The notes under the pieces are model-generated. The model worked only from the letters and a program-made list of their open reading frames with translations. It did no database searches and was not told the DNA's origin. This document shows positions 58,795 to 64,000 of a stretch of 64,000 nt of DNA, piece by piece. The position numbers and the translations under genes are program-made. Every line of letters starts with the position of its first letter. Within the stretch, counting starts at the first letter, position 1. Source of the DNA: an uncultured Christensenellaceae bacterium (GTDB lineage Bacteria > Bacillota > Clostridia > Christensenellales > Borkfalkiaceae); contig CAJULB010000001.1 in the NCBI GenBank assembly GCA_910587005.1, forward strand, positions 1 to 64,000, given 5' to 3'.

Positions 58795-60228
58795 GTGGAC
58801 GACGAAATTTTAAATAACGTTGACAACACGCCTTCTGACGATAGCGAAAATAAAAGCGCCATCAGCGCAGACCTTATCAGGGGACATATAAATACTATTA
58901 TTTTGCGCACGCTTTACGAGCGCGACAAATACGGTTACGAAATAATCGAAGAAATCGAAACGCGCAGTCACGGACAGTATACGTTGAAACAGCCCACTCT
59001 TTACAGCGCGCTTAAACGTCTTGAAAGTCAGGGTTATATAAATGCATACTGGAAAACCGACGAGGTTTCTCAAGGCGGAAGAAGAAAGTATTATACCCTT
59101 ACCGACGGAGGCAGAGAAATCGCCGAAAAAAATCAGGCTGAATGGGAATATTCCAGAACGGTAATCGACAGTCTTATTTCAGACAAGAATTTTGATTTTT
59201 CACAGCCTGCGCCTACCGCCGTTGATTTTAAAATACTTAAAAATTCAACAACGCGCGTTCACTCCACACGCTCGGGCGAAGACGATGACGACGAAAACGA
59301 ACAGCCATCGGCTTATACTCAACCCGTGCAGAACGGTCAACCTGTTCATACGGTGCAACAGCCCGCACAAGAGCCCGCGCCCGTTATTGAACAGCCCGTA
59401 CAGTTCGTACAGCCGCAACCTCAGCAGGTTGAGTATGCTGAACAGCAGACGCAAACAACCCCTCCCGTCAGAGAATTGAGCGAGGAAGAGCGGAAACAAC
59501 TTCACGAAAATTATCTTAAACTTATATCCGAACCCGTTGCCCAGCCTGCGGAACCTTCCGTAGCGCCCAATGCTGACGATATAGATACGGAGAAATTAAT
59601 CTACAACAACCGTCCTGAAACCGAGCGCGATTACAGAAATTTAATCAATAATTTGTTTGTAAAAACGTTACAGCCACAGGCGGACAACCCTCCCCCCGCG
59701 CCTGTTCAGCAACAGACAAAGACCGAAAGAGTTAATACGGTAAATTTTGAAGATATTGCGGCTAAATCGGAAAACGACGGTCTTACGGTCAACACTTCCG
59801 ACTATAAGGAAAACGGCTCGCGCAGAAAAAGATATAATCTTGCGGCAAATCTGTTTAAAAGCGCGCTTATCGTAGCAGTTGTTATGCTTTTCGAATTTGC
59901 GCTTTGCCTGATTTTCAGAAAAGAGTTAGGTATTGCGCTTGCATATCCGTTTGTTATACTTGCAATTGCCGCCGCGCAAACGCTTATATTCGGAGTAATT
60001 CACGCCACCAACGTAATTAAAACAACAGCTAAACCTGCCTCTTTGACATATCTTACGGCGGCGATTGTGGTTGCGGTTATTATCATATTGATTATATGTG
60101 TTATCGCAATTCTGCTGAATGTTAACTTTTCTTCCACCGCCGACATTTTGGCAAAAATAATCGTACCGTCGCTTGTAACGCTTAATATACCATTGTTTGC
60201 AACGCTTTTTTGCATTTTCAGTAAATAA
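58795..60228 (+). CDS. PadR-family regulator with disordered linker and C-terminal membrane helices
   Basis: A 477-residue protein with a GTG start after GGAGG. Residues about 30-115 are a PadR winged helix (ILRTLYERDKYGYEIIEEI, TLYSALKRLESQGYI, YYTLTDGGRE). About 140-345 are a low-complexity Pro/Gln/Glu linker. From about 352 to the end there are four hydrophobic helices. PadR proteins are normally soluble repressors of 100-200 residues, so a membrane-tethered form is unusual. It may sense a membrane signal. The flavodoxin gene begins two bases after its stop. Confidence 0.88.
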   Translation: MDDEILNNVDNTPSDDSENKSAISADLIRGHINTIILRTLYERDKYGYEIIEEIETRSHGQYTLKQPTLYSALKRLESQGYINAYWKTDEVSQGGRRKYYTLTDGGREIAEKNQAEWEYSRTVIDSLISDKNFDFSQPAPTAVDFKILKNSTTRVHSTRSGEDDDDENEQPSAYTQPVQNGQPVHTVQQPAQEPAPVIEQPVQFVQPQPQQVEYAEQQTQTTPPVRELSEEERKQLHENYLKLISEPVAQPAEPSVAPNADDIDTEKLIYNNRPETERDYRNLINNLFVKTLQPQADNPPPAPVQQQTKTERVNTVNFEDIAAKSENDGLTVNTSDYKENGSRRKRYNLAANLFKSALIVAVVMLFEFALCLIFRKELGIALAYPFVILAIAAAQTLIFGVIHATNVIKTTAKPASLTYLTAAIVVAVIIILIICVIAILLNVNFSSTADILAKIIVPSLVTLNIPLFATLFCIFSK

Positions 60229-60230
60229 AA

Positions 60231-60698
60231 ATGAAGATTCTTATTATTGTTAAATCGAAACATAACGACAACACAATGAAAATTGCCGAAGCAATGGCCG
60301 AAGTTGCGCCCGCAACCGTTATCGACCTTGACTACGCTAAATTTTATAAGCTTTCGGAATATGATATTGTAGGTTTCGGCAGCGGAATTTACTACGGAAA
60401 ACACGCGAAAGAATTGTTCGGGTATATTAAACCGCTGTGCGACAAAAAGAATTATTGCTTTGTTTTTTCCACAAGCGGTTCTAAAAATTATTCAAAGAAC
60501 AACCGCGCGCTTATCAAATTGCTTGAAAGCAAAAACAAAACCGTGCTTGGCGACTTCGGCTGTTTGGGACAGGACAAATTCTTTATTTTCAAGCTTTTCG
60601 GCGGGCTGAACAAGGGCAGACCGAATACGGAAGACTTTGACGCCGCGCAGGAATTTATAACCGAAATAATGAATAAGTATCATAGCCTGGAAAAGTAA
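60231..60698 (+). CDS. Flavodoxin-like protein
   Basis: A 155-residue protein with the flavodoxin fold. It starts MKILIIVKSKHNDNTMKIAE (phosphate loop), with VGFGSGIYYGKHAKEL and VFSTSGSKNY as further FMN-binding loops. It is expected to carry electrons or reduce quinones. It lies two bases after the PadR gene, and a terminator follows. Confidence 0.85.
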   Translation: MKILIIVKSKHNDNTMKIAEAMAEVAPATVIDLDYAKFYKLSEYDIVGFGSGIYYGKHAKELFGYIKPLCDKKNYCFVFSTSGSKNYSKNNRALIKLLESKNKTVLGDFGCLGQDKFFIFKLFGGLNKGRPNTEDFDAAQEFITEIMNKYHSLEK

Positions 60699-60704
60699 TT
60701 TAAA

Positions 60705-60741
60705 AGCGCCGTTGCAATTGCAACGGCGCTCTCTTTTTTTT
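60705..60741 (+). terminator. Terminator after flavodoxin gene
   Basis: A perfect 26-bp palindrome (arms AGCGCCGTTGCAA / TTGCAACGGCGCT) is followed by a T run. It may also serve the facing rny gene. Confidence 0.85.
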
Positions 60742-60749
60742 GCTTTTAA

Positions 60750-62366
60750 TTACTTTGCATATTCGCTTGCGCGGAATTCTCTTATAACGTTTACTTTAAT
60801 CTGACCGGGATATTCAAGCTCGGCTTCTATTTTCTTTGCAATATCCTTTGCAAGGAACGCCGCCTGCGCATCGTCAATCTGGTCGGGCTTAACAATTACG
60901 CGCACTTCGCGCCCTGCCTGAATCGCATAGCACTTTTCAACGCCGTTGAAATCGCCCGCAATAGCTTCAAGCTTTTCAAGCCTTTTAACGTAGTTTGTTC
61001 CCGTTTCTCGACGCGCGCCGGGTCTTGCGCCCGAAATAGCGTCCGCAGCGGCAACAAGCACCGCCTCAATCGTTGTAGGCTCTACGTCGCCGTGGTGCGC
61101 CATAATAGCGTTGACGACCTTTCCACCCTCTCTGTACTTCTTTGCAAGGTCTGCGCCGAGCTGAATGTGTGTTCCCTCCTGCTCGTGGTCAACAGCCTTA
61201 CCTATGTCGTGCAGAAGTCCCGCGCGCTTTGCAAGGTTGACGTCAAGCCCGAGTTCCTGAGCCATAAGTCCTGCAAGCTGTGCAACTTCTATCGAATGTT
61301 TATAGACGTTCTGTCCGTAACTTGTTCTGTATTTAAGTCTGCCCAACAGCTTGATAATTTCGGGGTGAAGTCCGAAAATACCAACCTCAAACATAGCGCT
61401 TTCACCCGCTTGTTTGATTTCCTGCTCCATTTCCTTTTTAACCTTTTCAACCGTTTCTTCAATTCTTGCAGGATGAATTCTGCCGTCGGAAATCAGTTTT
61501 TCAAGCGAAAGTCTTGCAATTTCGCGTCTTACGGGGTCAAAGCCCGAAAGAATGACAACCTCGGGGGTATCGTCGATAATCAGCTCAATACCAGTTGCAT
61601 TTTCAATGGCGCGGATATTTCTGCCCTCTCTGCCTATAAGTCTTGCCTTCATATCATCGCTGGGCAAGGGCACGACCGAAACGGTAATTTCAGATGCATG
61701 GTCGGCGGCGCAGCGCTGTACTGCAAGCGCGATAATTTTCTTTGCCTCGTTGGTTGCTTCCTCTCTTGCGGTCTGTTCGATATTTCTGACCTGCAAAGCA
61801 ACGTCGTGACGGGTTTCGTCAAGAATTTCCGATGCAAGCAGTTTTTTCGCCTCGTCGCGGGTAAGCTGTGCAACCTTTTCCAGCTCCTGAATCATAAGTT
61901 CGTGCTGCTGATTGATTTTTTCCTGCGTCCTTTTAATTTCGAGTTCTCTCTTTTCAAGCTCGCGCCTCTGCTGTTCAAGCGCAGTAGTCTGTTTTAAAAG
62001 AGCCTCCTCTTTTTTATCGAGAATTTCCTCTCTCTGTGCAAGTCTTTGTTCAAGTTTTGCAAGTTCGCTCTTCTTCTCGCGCGATTCACGCTCGAATTCG
62101 TTTCTTAACTGCAGTTCCTGTTCCTTAGCTTCCAAAATAGCTTCTTTTTTAAGCGCTTTGCACTCCAAAGAAGCGTCATCTATCATCTTTTTGGTTCTCG
62201 TTTCAACGTCGCCCAATCTTTTGTCGGTTCTTTTCTGATTAATAATATATCCGACAAAAAACCCAATAACCAAAGCAAACAGCACGCCTACGCCGAGCCC
62301 TACTCCAAGCCCGATAACCTTAGCGTCGTTTGCAAGAAACAGGCTGCTTAATGCCAATAAGTTCAT
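60750..62366 (-). CDS. rny: Ribonuclease Y
   Basis: A 538-residue membrane-anchored endoribonuclease that initiates mRNA decay in Bacillota. It has one N-terminal helix (about 18-40), a long coiled coil (about 45-200), a KH domain (KARLIGREGRNIRAIE, with the GxxG loop) and an HD domain (LLHDIGKAVDHE). The start has AGGAGG eight bases upstream, and a strong promoter lies 67 bases away. Confidence 0.96.
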   Translation of the reverse strand: MNLLALSSLFLANDAKVIGLGVGLGVGVLFALVIGFFVGYIINQKRTDKRLGDVETRTKKMIDDASLECKALKKEAILEAKEQELQLRNEFERESREKKSELAKLEQRLAQREEILDKKEEALLKQTTALEQQRRELEKRELEIKRTQEKINQQHELMIQELEKVAQLTRDEAKKLLASEILDETRHDVALQVRNIEQTAREEATNEAKKIIALAVQRCAADHASEITVSVVPLPSDDMKARLIGREGRNIRAIENATGIELIIDDTPEVVILSGFDPVRREIARLSLEKLISDGRIHPARIEETVEKVKKEMEQEIKQAGESAMFEVGIFGLHPEIIKLLGRLKYRTSYGQNVYKHSIEVAQLAGLMAQELGLDVNLAKRAGLLHDIGKAVDHEQEGTHIQLGADLAKKYREGGKVVNAIMAHHGDVEPTTIEAVLVAAADAISGARPGARRETGTNYVKRLEKLEAIAGDFNGVEKCYAIQAGREVRVIVKPDQIDDAQAAFLAKDIAKKIEAELEYPGQIKVNVIREFRASEYAK

Positions 62367-62432
62367 TTAAGCCTCCTGATAAATTTTTCAATAAACACGT
62401 TGCCCAAAAAAGGCGCATTTATATCTGTATAT

Positions 62433-62461
62433 ATTTTACACCTTGTCCGCATAAATGTCAA
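62433..62461 (-). promoter_or_regulatory. rny promoter
   Basis: TTGACA, 17 bp and TAAAAT on the minus strand. Confidence 0.75.
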
Positions 62462-62491
62462 TTTAAATATAAAGATTGTTTTTCACAATAT

Positions 62492-62530
62492 AAAAAAATG
62501 CTCCCGGGAATTCAGTCCGAGAACATTTTA
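62492..62530 (-). terminator. Terminator of the PNPOx-like gene
   Basis: On the minus strand AAAATGTTCTCGG pairs with CCGGGAGCATTTT using G-U pairs and is followed by T. On the plus strand these become mismatches, so it works leftward. Confidence 0.7.
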
Positions 62531-62558
62531 CTATAAATGTATTAAGCTAAATTGAAAC

Positions 62559-62972
62559 TTACAATTCTATCCTTTCAATCTTAAAATCGCAATAATATTC
62601 GGCGGTTATACCCTTAAACTTCAACACGCAATAATCGGGGTCGGTTACGCCTTCCTTATAAAACAATTTATCGCCGAAACGCCAAATTTCGTCTTTTGTC
62701 GCTTGGTCGGTGCAAACTTGCATTTCACCCGTAATTGATACGCCCTGATACTTAAATATTCCGCGCTTATAAAAGTAGATGCAAGCCTTATTATTTGCCA
62801 AATATTGCTTTATCTTATTTGAAGATGTGTTCGTGGAGAAGTAAATCTCGTTACCGTCGATTTTGCGAGGGGCAAGCATAGCCCTTATTACGGGATAACC
62901 TTGCTCGTTTACAGAGGCAACAAACGCAGTTTTTTGTTCTGAAATAAATTGAAATATTTGAGATTTGTCCAT
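62559..62972 (-). CDS. Pyridoxamine 5'-phosphate oxidase-family FMN-binding protein
   Basis: A 137-residue split-barrel flavoprotein. Motifs are TAFVASVNEQGYPVIRAM, IYFSTNTSSNKIKQYL and YFYKRGIFKYQGVSITGEM. This small form occurs as general-stress or Nim-like FMN proteins of unknown substrate. It is monocistronic, with its own terminator. Confidence 0.85.
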   Translation of the reverse strand: MDKSQIFQFISEQKTAFVASVNEQGYPVIRAMLAPRKIDGNEIYFSTNTSSNKIKQYLANNKACIYFYKRGIFKYQGVSITGEMQVCTDQATKDEIWRFGDKLFYKEGVTDPDYCVLKFKGITAEYYCDFKIERIEL

Positions 62973-63005
62973 TGTATTTTTTAACCGTTAAATTATTTTA
63001 TGCCG

Positions 63006-64000
63006 TTATTCTATATCATCGAGCCAAAGCTTTGCAACTGCGTCCGAGGGCATACGCCAGTCGCCGCGCGGGGAAAGCGCAACCGAACCGACTTTCACCC
63101 CGTCGGGAATACACGAACGCTTGAATTGCTGTGCGAAAAACCGCTTATAAAAATTTTTCAGCCATTTTTTAATTGTTTCCGCGTCAAATTCGTCTTTAAA
63201 CGCATATTCGGCAAGATACTGTATTTTCGAAGGCTCGTATCCGCGCCGTACAGCATAGTACAGAAAAAAGTCGTGGAGAATATACGGACCGACCAAATCT
63301 TCGGTTTTCTGTGAAATATTACCGTTTTCATCCGGCGGAAGCAGTTCGGGACTGATTTCGGTGTTTAAAATATCCGTTAGCACCTTTCCGCACTTTCCGC
63401 CGAGCCTTTCCGCCTCGTATTTAATAAGATATTTTACAAGCGTTTTCGGCACGGAAGCGTTTACGCCGTACATTGACATATGGTCGCCGTTATACGTCGC
63501 CCATCCCAGCGCAAGCTCGCTCAAATCGCCCGTTCCTATAACAAGTCCGCTTTCCTCGTTGGCAATATCCATAAGCACAAGCGTTCTCATTCGCGCCTGC
63601 GCATTCTCGTAAGTGACGTTTTTATCTTCTGCGTTATGCCCTATATCCTTGAAGTGCTTTAAAACGCTTGCGCCTATGGGCACCGTCCTTGCCGTTGCAC
63701 CCAAAGCCTTGATAAGTTTTACTGAATTTATTTTAGTTTTATCTGTGGTGCCGAAGCCGGGCATTGTAACGGCTATTATGTCCTTTGTATCTTTACCCAG
63801 CAACTTAAACGCGCGGCACGTTACCAAAAGCGCCAGCGCGGAATCAAGCCCGCCCGAAACTCCTATAACCGCCGTTTTGCTTGAAGTATGTTTAAGACGT
63901 TTTTCAAGCCCCTTCGACTGTATGGATAAAATCAGTTCGCCCCTTTCGTCAAGCTGTAAACCGCCTTCGGGAACAAACGGAGTTTTTGAAAATTTGCGAG
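63006..64000 (-). CDS. nadE: NAD+ synthetase, C-terminal part (runs off the window)
   Basis: The frame is open to the right edge, so the N-terminus is missing. The visible 331 residues hold the PP-loop SGGLDSALALL just after KTAVIGV. TMPGFGTTDKTK, VIGTGDLSELALGWATYNGDHMS-type substrate motifs and the C-terminal DDIE end follow. The enzyme amidates nicotinate adenine dinucleotide. Residues upstream of the PP-loop (SKGLEKRLKHTSS) and the long C-terminal insert suggest the glutamine-dependent form with an N-terminal nitrilase domain outside the window. Confidence 0.92.
   Translation of the reverse strand, partial: RKFSKTPFVPEGGLQLDERGELILSIQSKGLEKRLKHTSSKTAVIGVSGGLDSALALLVTCRAFKLLGKDTKDIIAVTMPGFGTTDKTKINSVKLIKALGATARTVPIGASVLKHFKDIGHNAEDKNVTYENAQARMRTLVLMDIANEESGLVIGTGDLSELALGWATYNGDHMSMYGVNASVPKTLVKYLIKYEAERLGGKCGKVLTDILNTEISPELLPPDENGNISQKTEDLVGPYILHDFFLYYAVRRGYEPSKIQYLAEYAFKDEFDAETIKKWLKNFYKRFFAQQFKRSCIPDGVKVGSVALSPRGDWRMPSDAVAKLWLDDIE

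Overview
The window reads as a piece of a low-to-moderate GC Bacillota (Clostridia-like) chromosome carrying an integrated small single-stranded-DNA-type element at its left end. This assignment rests on paired glgC/glgD genes, an IspH fused to ribosomal S1 domains, the gene order flavoprotein-cmk-plsC-ispH/S1, the order miaB-mutS-mutL-miaA-ynbB, a PadR regulator, RNase Y, and strong sigma-A-type promoters with 17-bp spacers. No database search was possible, so all names rest on motifs and remembered family features.

Region 1 (1-8227) is a compact element bounded by 55-bp direct repeats. It encodes a Cro/cI-type repressor, a rightward block (small proteins, a lipoprotein, a signal-peptide plus C-terminal-anchor protein, a Zot-like P-loop ATPase), three small leftward genes, a hairpin-rich non-coding region, and a rightward operon headed by a rolling-circle Rep protein. 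Five ACCAA-N6-TTGGT palindromes at the two main promoters look like the repressor's operators. The layout suggests a filamentous-phage-like (inovirus-like) prophage. However, I recognise neither a major coat protein nor an integrase. The end sequence suggests use of a host tyrosine recombinase.

Region 2 (8.4-19 kb) is glycogen metabolism on the minus strand: glgB-glgC-glgD-glgA-glgP from one consensus promoter, followed by a frameshifted GH31 glycosidase. Region 3 (19-36 kb) holds htpG, the cmk-plsC-ispH/S1 group with an AroH-Cmk fusion, a sodium-pump biotin decarboxylase operon with two different carboxyltransferases, a VTT membrane protein, rnhA-proC, tRNA-Trp, purB, a cyclophilin and a dCMP deaminase.

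Region 4 (36-50 kb) holds groESL (+), a GNAT enzyme, a membrane protein, ynbB, the tRNA-modification and mismatch-repair group miaA-mutL-mutS-miaB, and a class A penicillin-binding protein. Region 5 (50-64 kb) holds thiI-iscS-carB-carA, where CarB is fused to a DapF-like domain lacking one catalytic cysteine and carA is preceded by a 37-codon leader with an overlapping terminator. It continues with a YgjP-type peptidase, an acyl-ACP thioesterase, a membrane-anchored PadR regulator, a flavodoxin, RNase Y, a PNPOx-like protein and a partial NAD synthetase.

A dispersed palindromic repeat crosses these regions. Three copies are intergenic. Two 31-bp identical copies lie in the same frame inside two unrelated proteins (the flavoprotein and MiaA), and a diverged copy lies in the penicillin-binding protein gene. 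This repeat, the hairpin-rich element at the left end, the carA leader and the CarB-DapF fusion are the parts most worth a second look.
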